This document shows, in pieces, positions 51,922 through 60,719 of a stretch of 64,000 bases of DNA. A program made the translations under genes and the position numbers. How positions within the stretch are numbered: position 1 is the stretch's first letter; each line of letters starts with the position of its first letter. The DNA lies in the NCBI GenBank assembly GCA_040880545.1, contig JBBDIE010000175.1:1-64000 (forward strand), written 5' to 3'. Source of the stretch: M55B112 sp040880545 (GTDB lineage Bacteria > Bacteroidota > Bacteroidia > Bacteroidales > GCA-2748055). The notes beneath the pieces are model-generated. The model saw only the letters and a program-made list of their open reading frames with translations. It had not been told where the DNA came from and did no database searches.

Positions 51922-53268
51922 TCAGAGTTTCTGATATTTTTGATTATACTTTCTCAAATCTTCTTCTGTATATCTGCCCTTAACACGCTCAGGGATGTCA
52001 GTATGTTGATTGATATTTTTAATTGCATTTGATTCAACGAGCCTGTTAACTCCCGCTTTATTCTTAATCAATTCAAATTCATCATACAGATCGCCTGCAA
52101 CGGTAAATGATTTGTAACTTAAAGTATTTCCACTAAAGGAAATTCGTTGGTATAACTGGGTATTGGATGCAACCCGATCACTCCAGAAATTGGTTCCAAG
52201 TCCGTACATTTTTGGACCGGCAACAGTTACGATATACATAGGTTTGTTATCAGAACTTGCATCAACATGCTCAAGGTTCTGACCACGGCAATATGTATGG
52301 TCATGACCCTGGAGGACTAAATCCACACCGTGCTTTTCTAAAACAGGTTTTACTGCATTTTGATATTCTGCATTATCTCTGCCTATTGAACAACCATAGA
52401 CGGGGAAATGGGTAAATACAACAGTCCAGCGATATGGATTTTCAGTAAGAGTTTTGTCCAACCATTCCAGGACCAGTTCCCTGGTCACTTCATTATACAT
52501 GATTGCAGGGGAATCAAAGGTAATAAATCTGACACCCTGGTAATCTACATAATAACCATGATTGGGTATTTTTGTGACAGGACCGTTTTCCGGTAAAGTA
52601 AAAATTTGATTCCAATGATTAGAAAAAGACCTGGAAAGATCTTCTTCTTTCCTGTACTCATGGTTGCCAGGAGTAATCAAACTTGGTTTCATCCCGAACA
52701 TCCATCCTCCGGCATAAAAAAACTGTTCCCAAAGATCTGTTTTACTGGCATTAACCAGGTCGCCAACAAACAACATAAAATCAGCATCGGGGTAATGGGT
52801 AAACCCCTGACGTAAAACCCTGGAGCCAAGAGATTTTATATTGTTCTGAATATCACCAAAATAGAGAAAAGAAAATGGTTCTGGTTTGTTCGATGAAGTT
52901 TCGAATTGGAACCATTCACTCCAGTTTCTTCCATTTCCAACACGGTAAACATATTTAGTTTCAGGTTTAAGTCCATTAAAAACTACCTTATGGCCCATAT
53001 AATCAGTACTTCCCGTCTCCCATAATGAAAAAGTTCCAGTCTGGCTGATTGAGTTCTCCTCAAGATATGGCGTCGCATCAACGACTGCAATTTCACCTAT
53101 ACTTATTGAATCATCCAATAGGGTACGCCAGGATACTGCTGCTGAAGTGGCCGGATCTCCTGGAATAGTCATCATTATACAATCCGGAAAATCTGTATTC
53201 TGTGCTATAAGATTCTGAAGAGTAGTTGCTATAATTAATATTGATATAATTTTTCTTATATTTTTCAT
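51922..53268 (-). CDS. Purple-acid-phosphatase-like metallophosphoesterase
   Basis: Secreted enzyme (signal peptide 1-22, LIAQ) with an N-terminal Fn3-like domain (about 30-130, AAVSWRT) and a calcineurin-like phosphoesterase domain. Five metal motifs are seen: FGDIQNN, VGDLVNA, PGNHEYR, VFTHFPVYG and GHDHTYCRG. Probable purple acid phosphatase relative, with two metals and a phosphate-ester substrate. 448 aa. It sits inside a run of sulfatase genes; a phosphate- or sulfate-sugar target is possible but not shown. Confidence 0.85.
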   Translation of the reverse strand: MKNIRKIISILIIATTLQNLIAQNTDFPDCIMMTIPGDPATSAAVSWRTLLDDSISIGEIAVVDATPYLEENSISQTGTFSLWETGSTDYMGHKVVFNGLKPETKYVYRVGNGRNWSEWFQFETSSNKPEPFSFLYFGDIQNNIKSLGSRVLRQGFTHYPDADFMLFVGDLVNASKTDLWEQFFYAGGWMFGMKPSLITPGNHEYRKEEDLSRSFSNHWNQIFTLPENGPVTKIPNHGYYVDYQGVRFITFDSPAIMYNEVTRELVLEWLDKTLTENPYRWTVVFTHFPVYGCSIGRDNAEYQNAVKPVLEKHGVDLVLQGHDHTYCRGQNLEHVDASSDNKPMYIVTVAGPKMYGLGTNFWSDRVASNTQLYQRISFSGNTLSYKSFTVAGDLYDEFELIKNKAGVNRLVESNAIKNINQHTDIPERVKGRYTEEDLRKYNQKYQKL

Positions 53269-53443
53269 GTCCAGTGTTTTCTCAAATAATTATTATTCAG
53301 GTGTTATTCAGGCTATACAGGATCGGTATATTATTGCCATATTCTAAATTTTAATCTATTCAATACAAGCATTTTATATATATTTAGTACGTTAGTCTCC
53401 AGGATGTGAGAAATTGTTCAGATATCTGATACCTTAATTTAGA

Positions 53444-54868
53444 TCAGGGCGAAGAGGTTAGAGTCGATTTCCATTGCTGGAGTCTTTTTACCATCTTTTT
53501 TGTGCGTTTAGGATGATCCTTGGCAAGGTTATTTTGTTGTCCACGATCGTTTACGATATTATACAATGCAACCTGCCAGGGATCTTGTGACATTAAAAGG
53601 ACCCAATCATCATCAAGCATGGCAAGTTGGGGCCAATTGGCTTCTTTATTATGTGGTCCCCGCCACTCCCAGAACAAGGGTTTTGACCTTTTAAATTTTT
53701 GACCTTTAAATGCTTGCAAAATACTGATGCCATCAGGTTTATATCCTGACGGCAATGGAATCCCTGCAGCAGCAGCTAATGTTGGAAGTATATCCACACC
53801 GGAAATAACGGATGAGGTATCAATCAAACCTTCAGGAGTAATACCCGGCCAGCGTACGATAAAAGGGGTATTTACCCCCCCAAGATATAGACTTCGTTTA
53901 CGACCGCGAAGTCCACCGGTATCTCCTACACTGTAATATCTAACATGACTGCTTTCAGTATGCGGATCTTCCGGACCATTATCGCTTGCAAATATAACCA
54001 GGGTATTCTCCTCCAGCCCCAGTTCTGTCAGGATTTCGAGCACATTGCCGATAAGTCTGTCGGCACGCGTGATCGCTGAATAATATGTGCGCTGCGGCTC
54101 TGGAGTATCAGGGTATACAAGCTTATCGTCGTTTGTTGCCGATACAATTGTATGCGACTCATGGATACAGAGATTTACGAAAAATGGTTTTTCTCTTGGT
54201 TCTGAAATAAAATTAATGGCATGTTCCACTGCTGCTGCAGTACGATAACTTGCTTCTATGGTACGATCACCCTCTTTGCCTGCGAATGAACTATTTTCCC
54301 ATACAGTAGTACCGGGACCCGTCCATACTGCTGCTTCATCATACCCATATGCTTCTGGACGGGGTGTTTCGGGCGTGACATTTGATCCGTGCAACGAAAG
54401 GTGCCACTTCCCAAAATGGCCCGTGGCATATCCCGCCTCTTTTAATAATCTGGGTAAAAGAGTTACATGTGGGTCTAGCCAATTGGCAATCCCGGCAGCA
54501 ACATTCTTTTCCTGGGTACTGATTGCGCTGTGGATAGAATGTCTCGCCGGATAATTCCCCGTAACAATTGTGGTCCGGCTTGGTGAACATACAGGGTTGC
54601 CAACTGTAAACTTATGAAAGTCGATTCCACTTCTGGCAAGCTTGTCAAGATTTGGGGTTTTAATCTCAGGATGACCGTGATATGCCAGATCGCCCCAGCC
54701 CCAGTCATCAGCATATATAATCAATATGTTTGGTTTAGCCGTGCTATTATCACCAGCATAAACATGGTTGGTAACATTTGGCAGGCAGGGTAATATAATG
54801 CCAATAAAAGCTGATTTTATCAGTCTGTAATTTTTCACCTGTTTATAAATTTTATTCTTTGATGACAA
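53444..54868 (-). CDS. Sulfatase 8 (type-I)
   Basis: Exported sulfatase; the N-terminus carries an unusually long polar stretch (1-18) before a hydrophobic segment (19-38), so a later start may be real, though none with ATG keeps the leader. YADDWGWGDLAYHG, formylglycine Cys94 in VCSPSRTTIVTG, GKWHLSLHGSNVTP and FASDNGPEDPHTESSHVRY are present. 474 aa. The DNGPEDP pattern is common in arylsulfatase A-like carrageenan/chondroitin-type sulfatases, but the target is unknown. Next to a GH29 fucosidase gene. Confidence 0.9.
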   Translation of the reverse strand: MSSKNKIYKQVKNYRLIKSAFIGIILPCLPNVTNHVYAGDNSTAKPNILIIYADDWGWGDLAYHGHPEIKTPNLDKLARSGIDFHKFTVGNPVCSPSRTTIVTGNYPARHSIHSAISTQEKNVAAGIANWLDPHVTLLPRLLKEAGYATGHFGKWHLSLHGSNVTPETPRPEAYGYDEAAVWTGPGTTVWENSSFAGKEGDRTIEASYRTAAAVEHAINFISEPREKPFFVNLCIHESHTIVSATNDDKLVYPDTPEPQRTYYSAITRADRLIGNVLEILTELGLEENTLVIFASDNGPEDPHTESSHVRYYSVGDTGGLRGRKRSLYLGGVNTPFIVRWPGITPEGLIDTSSVISGVDILPTLAAAAGIPLPSGYKPDGISILQAFKGQKFKRSKPLFWEWRGPHNKEANWPQLAMLDDDWVLLMSQDPWQVALYNIVNDRGQQNNLAKDHPKRTKKMVKRLQQWKSTLTSSP

Positions 54869-54938
54869 AACATGGAACCATCATTATTATAGATCAATTT
54901 GTAAATAAAAATTATATTCCAATGTAATTCTCATTCAA

Positions 54939-56483
54939 TTATTTACTTAGAGTAAACTTCAACGCAACTGCCACATCATTTAATACTTCCGGCAGTACAA
55001 CGTGAGTTCCGTCTTCTTCTACGGACCATTCAACTTTTTTGGTCGAACCAAGTAATTGCACATTCTTTATTCTATCAACTATTTCATCGTTGCTATGGAT
55101 GCTTTTAATATGCAAGTGCATATCTTCGGGCCAGCTAAGGGCCATTACGTACAGATTATTATCTTTAACCGTGAATCTGATGTCTCTCGCATCGATATTA
55201 TCTGTAAAGTTCCATTTTGGATGGGGCTTAGGTGTTCTGAGTTTCTCTTCCAGGCCCTCTGCATGTATCTTCCATGGACGTGTTTCAAAGATGGCTTCAC
55301 CATTTACTTCAAGCCATTTACCAACTCCCCTGAGTGCTTCTTTTTGTGCTTCAGGAATTGTTCCGTCAGCTTTTGGTGAGAGATTCAGTAATAAGCCACC
55401 ACCTCTGCTTACACGATCAATCAAACCGCGAACAATTTCAGGAGCCTTTTTGTAAATCTGATCTGTATTATAACCCCATCCCTGATGAGCTATTTTCATA
55501 TCATCTATCCAGGGTCTTGTCTCGTTGGCATTACGATCTCTTCCCTCTTCAAATGAAAGTATACCTAATTCATATGGAAAATTAAATTCCATACTACCAG
55601 GAAACTTGTTCAAAACCACCACAGGTTTTTGCCATTCTACCTGTTTATTATAATAGTAAGCCAATATTTCCTGAACAGGATTATCAGCTGTTTCATCCCT
55701 GAATGCACCACCGTCGAACCAAATAATATCAGGTTCATAGTTATCAAGCACTTCTGTTACTTTATTTTTCCATTCTACCAGGAAATCCTCCCTTGTTCTG
55801 CCAACCTCGTCATTCCAGTAGAGATCTCCATATTCAGGATTGAAAATATCCCAGTCTTTATCTAAATATTTCTCACGTTCAACTGAATCAACAGGTTGCC
55901 AATAATTTCCAATCCAAGGGAGGTACCAGTTAAATGTACGAATATGATGAAATGTGGCAATAACAGGCATTTCATTTTTTTTAAGTTCTGCAGCGAACTC
56001 TCCAAAAAGGTCACGTTTGGGCCCCATGTCCATGGAATTCCATTTTGTAAATTCAGAATCCCAAATACAGAATCCATCATGATGAACAGTAGCTAATCCT
56101 GCATATTTTGCACCCGATTGCTTTATAATTTCTACCCATTCCGCAGGATCATATTTTTCGGCCTTAAACATGGGGATGAACTCTTTATATGAAAATTCTG
56201 ATGGATCACCCCAGTTTTCAAGATGATGTTCATATACGTGGTCTCCAATTTTATGCATACGTTTTCCATAATGCTCTGTGAAGTATGCTGGTACCGCGTA
56301 TACTCCCCAGTGGGCATATATACCAAATTTTGCATCAAGCAGCCATTCCGGAATATCATTGTTGATCAGGGATTCCCAGGTAGGTTCAAATGTTTGGGTG
56401 AATACTTCATTTTTCTTTTTTGATGAATTACATGATCCCATTAAAAACATGAGAATAATTAAAAACGTCATCTTGAATTTCAT
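54939..56483 (-). CDS. GH29 alpha-L-fucosidase 3 (lipoprotein)
   Basis: Lipoprotein (Cys18 in MGSC) from the ATG at 56481-56483, giving 514 aa; a longer frame has no leader. GH29 landmarks: KFGIYAHWGVYAVPAYFTEHYG, ATVHHDGFCIWDS and the nucleophile Asp257 in PDIIWFDGG; LLLNLSPKADGTIPEAQ. It differs most from the other two in the loop at 180-230 (TFNWYLPWIGNYW and so on), suggesting a different acceptor site. C-terminal beta-sandwich ends KFTLSK. It directly follows the GH141-like gene by 66 bases. Confidence 0.9.
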   Translation of the reverse strand: MKFKMTFLIILMFLMGSCNSSKKKNEVFTQTFEPTWESLINNDIPEWLLDAKFGIYAHWGVYAVPAYFTEHYGKRMHKIGDHVYEHHLENWGDPSEFSYKEFIPMFKAEKYDPAEWVEIIKQSGAKYAGLATVHHDGFCIWDSEFTKWNSMDMGPKRDLFGEFAAELKKNEMPVIATFHHIRTFNWYLPWIGNYWQPVDSVEREKYLDKDWDIFNPEYGDLYWNDEVGRTREDFLVEWKNKVTEVLDNYEPDIIWFDGGAFRDETADNPVQEILAYYYNKQVEWQKPVVVLNKFPGSMEFNFPYELGILSFEEGRDRNANETRPWIDDMKIAHQGWGYNTDQIYKKAPEIVRGLIDRVSRGGGLLLNLSPKADGTIPEAQKEALRGVGKWLEVNGEAIFETRPWKIHAEGLEEKLRTPKPHPKWNFTDNIDARDIRFTVKDNNLYVMALSWPEDMHLHIKSIHSNDEIVDRIKNVQLLGSTKKVEWSVEEDGTHVVLPEVLNDVAVALKFTLSK

Positions 56484-56549
56484 AATTTGTATTTTTAGAT
56501 TTAGCATTTTTGTATTTTCATATCTCTATTTCAAGCACTTCTATTCTGA

Positions 56550-58736
56550 TTAAAAGTGTTGTGGAAAATCATCAGTTAGTCCGACTTTACTCATTATATT
56601 TATTTGCTCTATGCCCAAGGCCAGGGCAGGGGAGTCTCCTTTCAATTTGAAGCGCTGCTCTTCCTGGTTTTCGAATAACGGATCAACATAGACTGAGTTA
56701 TTATCAAATCCGTGAATTTGTAAATCCATTAAAATTTTGTTTTCTCTGAAATCAGGATTGGACAAACTAAAATAAAGATTGCTGTCAACCCTGTTGTCGG
56801 TCATCATCTGATATACTTCAGGTGGCTTCGCATCCTTTATAAAAGAATAAAAATTATCCTTTTCACCAGTACTGACAAACACATTTTTAACTATATCTGA
56901 ATTTCCAAAGTTGCCCAGTGCCTGAATCATTCCTTTCCCGGTCCCTGATGATACATCTATAAGGAAATTATTCCGTACCACATTATCCCCCTTGGGAGCG
57001 ATACCGGCATTAGGAGATCTGAATACTATATTATGGTTAATAAGCGTTCCGTTTTGGGCATTATCGATTCGAATACTGGAATTGACCTCCGGATTCTGAA
57101 TATCATGAACATAGTTGAAACGAATTATATTTCCCAGTCCTGCACCCGACACATTAATGGCAGCACCATCACCCATCTTTTCCAGTGCGTTGTGAATATG
57201 ATTAAATTCAACAATATTATTACGGGAATGCAGGTAGGGAGCTAGTTCATCCAATGTAGAAGCCGTACCTGTTTCATCAAACCTGATACTCCTGCTGCAT
57301 TCCCGGGTTTTCTCTCTGTCAGGACTAAAAAATGGCGGACGAACACCTGTGATGCAAACTGCTTTTCGAGGTACATTGTGGATATAATTATGGGCTATCA
57401 GGTTTTCTCCACTCTGCCATGCAGTGATCATTTGTGAATGCCACCAGATTGTTCCACAATCATGAATGTGGTTATTTACAACTTTGTTATATTTGTTCAC
57501 ATCTTTAGTACCGGGTCCGTATCCCAGCATCATAACTGCCGAAGCTCCCAAGTCATGAAAATAGCTGTTTTTGATTTCAATATGCTGGGCGTGATAATCC
57601 AGTCGAATTGCATTTCCGCCGGCATTATAAAAATGGCATGCTTCAACACTGCAGTATTCCGCCCCCTTGAATCTGAGCATTGCATTGTCCTTATTTTCAA
57701 CCTCCCAGTCATGCTGTATCCCCGATTCATTTGCATCCCATGAAGTACGGTCTGCTTGGGTAAATGAAAGTCCACTAAAATGAATACCGGTAACAGGAAC
57801 ATCTTCTGATTCATTGATTCTTGAATCTCCTTCAACTTTTATTAATGTACTGAGTTTAGGAGCCATAATATTTTGTCCCGGATCTATATTTTCGGGCCAC
57901 AGGTATACTTTTTGCTGCTGAGTATTTATTAGCCAACATCCCGGATCATCCATTCCCTCAAATACATTTTCCACCCAAACAATCCCTTCCGGGAACCGTA
58001 CTCTTTTCATTCTTGTGAGTGGATAGGAAGATGGGATTTTTGTTCTGGCAATACTGTTTCTTTCATCCACCGATTCCAGGGGAAGTATATTCATGGTCCA
58101 GGCAACAGAGGGTTGTATAACAATTTCAACATCTTCCAGGTTGTACCAGTTTTTTAATTTTCCCGGGGGGAAATGAAGATTATATAGGTCTTCCGGCTTT
58201 TTTGCTCTGTTCCCCTCGTACTCACGCGTTGGGAAAAATCCTTCAGTCACCGCCCTGGGAATCCTTAAATCACCATCATATAAAGTATAGAATGATTGAA
58301 TTCCTTCTGGTAGATCGGCGCTCCAGATTTTTCCTGTTGCTTTATCTGGTAATCCGGGAAGATCGGTATCAACTCTTTCCCATCCTGTTACACGGACTCC
58401 CGAGCTGATCACAGGCTGTTCCCCAGGATAATTCCGGTAAGTAATACGGAACCCTTCAGGGGCAGAATCTTCAAGCCCCAGTACAAATGTATGGGACAGA
58501 TAATAGGTTCCCTCTCTCAGGAAAACAGTAATGTCCGAATGCAATCCGTTTCTTTTCAACTCCCGGATTTGATTCCTGGCCTTCTCAATGCTTGCCAGAG
58601 GCTGTGACAATGTTCCCGGATTGTTGTCTGCACCGGAAGGGGATATGTATATTTCTACCGGTGCATTCCGGCATCCGCTAAGGAATGGCAGCAGCACGAT
58701 ATAGAGAACAAAGAAAATTGTTTTATTCCTATTCAT
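56550..58736 (-). CDS. GH141-like beta-helix glycosidase (lipoprotein)
   Basis: Lipoprotein (Cys22 in FLSGC) of 728 aa. It starts with IYISPSGADNNPGTLSQPLASIEKAR and VFLREGTYYLSHTFVLG, a pattern shared by GH141 (members cleave alpha-L-fucosides or xylan) and, less closely, GH120. The middle is a right-handed parallel beta-helix with repeated NxIHN turns (NYIHNVPRKAV, NHIHNALEKMG, NYVHDIQN). Catalytic residues were not assigned. It is the first enzyme gene after the SusC/SusD pair, consistent with a primary depolymerising or debranching role. Function assignment is by family resemblance only. Confidence 0.75.
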   Translation of the reverse strand: MNRNKTIFFVLYIVLLPFLSGCRNAPVEIYISPSGADNNPGTLSQPLASIEKARNQIRELKRNGLHSDITVFLREGTYYLSHTFVLGLEDSAPEGFRITYRNYPGEQPVISSGVRVTGWERVDTDLPGLPDKATGKIWSADLPEGIQSFYTLYDGDLRIPRAVTEGFFPTREYEGNRAKKPEDLYNLHFPPGKLKNWYNLEDVEIVIQPSVAWTMNILPLESVDERNSIARTKIPSSYPLTRMKRVRFPEGIVWVENVFEGMDDPGCWLINTQQQKVYLWPENIDPGQNIMAPKLSTLIKVEGDSRINESEDVPVTGIHFSGLSFTQADRTSWDANESGIQHDWEVENKDNAMLRFKGAEYCSVEACHFYNAGGNAIRLDYHAQHIEIKNSYFHDLGASAVMMLGYGPGTKDVNKYNKVVNNHIHDCGTIWWHSQMITAWQSGENLIAHNYIHNVPRKAVCITGVRPPFFSPDREKTRECSRSIRFDETGTASTLDELAPYLHSRNNIVEFNHIHNALEKMGDGAAINVSGAGLGNIIRFNYVHDIQNPEVNSSIRIDNAQNGTLINHNIVFRSPNAGIAPKGDNVVRNNFLIDVSSGTGKGMIQALGNFGNSDIVKNVFVSTGEKDNFYSFIKDAKPPEVYQMMTDNRVDSNLYFSLSNPDFRENKILMDLQIHGFDNNSVYVDPLFENQEEQRFKLKGDSPALALGIEQINIMSKVGLTDDFPQHF

Positions 58737-58810
58737 TTAAATGCGAAATAAAAGGGCTTTACACATTAATAAAATTAATGAACTGAAGCCCGTAATCTAA
58801 TTTTTATCTA

Positions 58811-60676
58811 CTAAAGATTATCAGTTTCCGGGGAGCCTGCCCATCCTGGATTTTGAACCAGGTTTGGATTAATTCTTCTTTCTTCATCAGGAATTGGTAA
58901 TAAGTACCATGAAGATTCGAAAGCCCTCTGCTGTTCTTCGAATTCGTAGGAAATTGTGGTGGGGCCCTCTGGTACGTCCCTGCTTAATACCGGTTTCAGA
59001 AATACAGCGGTTTGTTGCGATTCAACAGGTACTTTCCAACGTCGTATATCATAGAATATATGATCTTCAAAGTTCATCTCGACAATACGCTCCTGCCGAA
59101 TTTCTTTCCGCATCTCTTCCTGAGAAAGGCCTGTTGGCATTAAGGGCATACTGTAGGTATTTCCCATAAATTCGGGATATGGCATACACTTGGTACGTTC
59201 ACGAATCATATTAATTGCTTCAATGGCTGTCAGACCAATGCCAAGGGCGTCAACGTCAGGACCATAGGCTTCATTCATCGCTTCCGCATACATGAGCAGT
59301 ACATCGGCATACCGTAAAAATATGAAATTATGATGTGCAGTTCCACCACTGTTGCCTTCTAATGGATTAATATCAAGATTAAGCTGCTTTATAGAATATA
59401 GATAAGTGTTATATTGCGACAACTGGGGGGCAGCATCTGCTGATGTTGTATTTTCACCCAACACCCATGTTTGTTGAATCCTTCCCTGTCTAAGATCAGC
59501 ACCGTTATAGCCTACATCCCTGTAAAAGCGCGGATCAAGGTTAACATAGGGATTTTGTAAGTCAAAGCCACCCACTGGATCATCTTGGTCATAGGCTTCT
59601 CCTCCATTTATAATCTTATAATATTTCATGATATTATAAGTCATCTGATTCTTGCCTCCTTTATTGCCATTCCATGCCATGTTTGGAGGTAAATTTATAT
59701 ATTCCATTCTCCAGTGTTGTTCTCCGATCCGGTTAAAAATCACCTCTTCGTTTGTAAAAGTTATAAATAGCTGGGAAATATCCTCAACGAGTGAATATTG
59801 ATTAAGTTGAATAACGTCTGCAGCAGCTTCTGCAGCTTTTACCCACTTATCCGGATCATATTGCCCTCTGAATGGTGAATCGTTCGGTTTCTCAGGATTA
59901 TTGGCCAGTGGGCTGGCAGAAAATAGTAAGGCTTGGGTTTTTAAGGCCAATGCTGTACCTTTTGTAGCTCGTCCCGTTTGGCTGCTACTCCATTCTAATG
60001 GCAAAAGTGCCGCGGCTTCATTACATAAATTAACGATAAACTCTACACATTCATCATATGTGTTTCGTTCCCCATTAACTTCTGGGTCGGTTGTTTTCAG
60101 TGCCTTGTCTACAATAGTAAAACCACCATAATTCTTAAGTAGATCCATGGAGTAAAATGCAACCAGAAATGTTGCTTCGCCTAATTTCTGATCCTTCTGT
60201 GTTTGCCCAAACCCATACTCATCGTCTAAAGGAACATTTTTGATATTCTCGATAAATAACCAACAAGCACGTATGGCGGCATAATCAAAGCGATAAAAAT
60301 CGCCCATTCCGTTGGCATATTCTCTGTTATTGGTAGTATAATTATAAGATTCGGACCATTCACCCCGGTTGAATACAGCGGTAAATTGTTGTCCCGGGTC
60401 CATGGCTGTTGCTCCAAATGCAGAATAAGTATCTGCCAGTGCGCCTTGCTTCAACTTGCCGTTTGAGTTTACACTGGAAGGATCCATATAGAAAGGGAGC
60501 CGATCGTATAAATTACTAAGTACCTGATCAGCAAAACGGATATCGGAATAAGTTTTTTGTAAATCCAGATCTCCGGTCTCCGGTTTTTCCAGTAAATCTG
60601 AAAAATCTTCACACGATATACACATTACCATGCTAAATCCCAGTAACATAAGTATTCTTAAATTTATCCTTTTCAT
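58811..60676 (-). CDS. SusD/RagB-like nutrient-binding lipoprotein
   Basis: Outer-surface lipoprotein (Cys22 in CISC), the glycan-binding lid of the uptake complex. Start at the ATG in MKRINLRIL (a longer frame has no leader). SusD features: Arg-Gly-Gln/Tyr-like early helices, ALALKTQALLFSASPLANN (TPR-like helix), FLRYADVLLMYAEAMNEA, EEMRKEIRQERIVEMNFEDHIFYDIRRWK and C-terminal LLPIPDEERRINPNLVQNPGW. 621 aa. It follows the SusC gene by 43 bases and precedes the GH141-like gene. Confidence 0.95.
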   Translation of the reverse strand: MKRINLRILMLLGFSMVMCISCEDFSDLLEKPETGDLDLQKTYSDIRFADQVLSNLYDRLPFYMDPSSVNSNGKLKQGALADTYSAFGATAMDPGQQFTAVFNRGEWSESYNYTTNNREYANGMGDFYRFDYAAIRACWLFIENIKNVPLDDEYGFGQTQKDQKLGEATFLVAFYSMDLLKNYGGFTIVDKALKTTDPEVNGERNTYDECVEFIVNLCNEAAALLPLEWSSSQTGRATKGTALALKTQALLFSASPLANNPEKPNDSPFRGQYDPDKWVKAAEAAADVIQLNQYSLVEDISQLFITFTNEEVIFNRIGEQHWRMEYINLPPNMAWNGNKGGKNQMTYNIMKYYKIINGGEAYDQDDPVGGFDLQNPYVNLDPRFYRDVGYNGADLRQGRIQQTWVLGENTTSADAAPQLSQYNTYLYSIKQLNLDINPLEGNSGGTAHHNFIFLRYADVLLMYAEAMNEAYGPDVDALGIGLTAIEAINMIRERTKCMPYPEFMGNTYSMPLMPTGLSQEEMRKEIRQERIVEMNFEDHIFYDIRRWKVPVESQQTAVFLKPVLSRDVPEGPTTISYEFEEQQRAFESSWYLLPIPDEERRINPNLVQNPGWAGSPETDNL

Positions 60677-60719
60677 AACAACTAGATTTAATAGTTTCTT
60701 GAAATTCATAGCTCAACAA

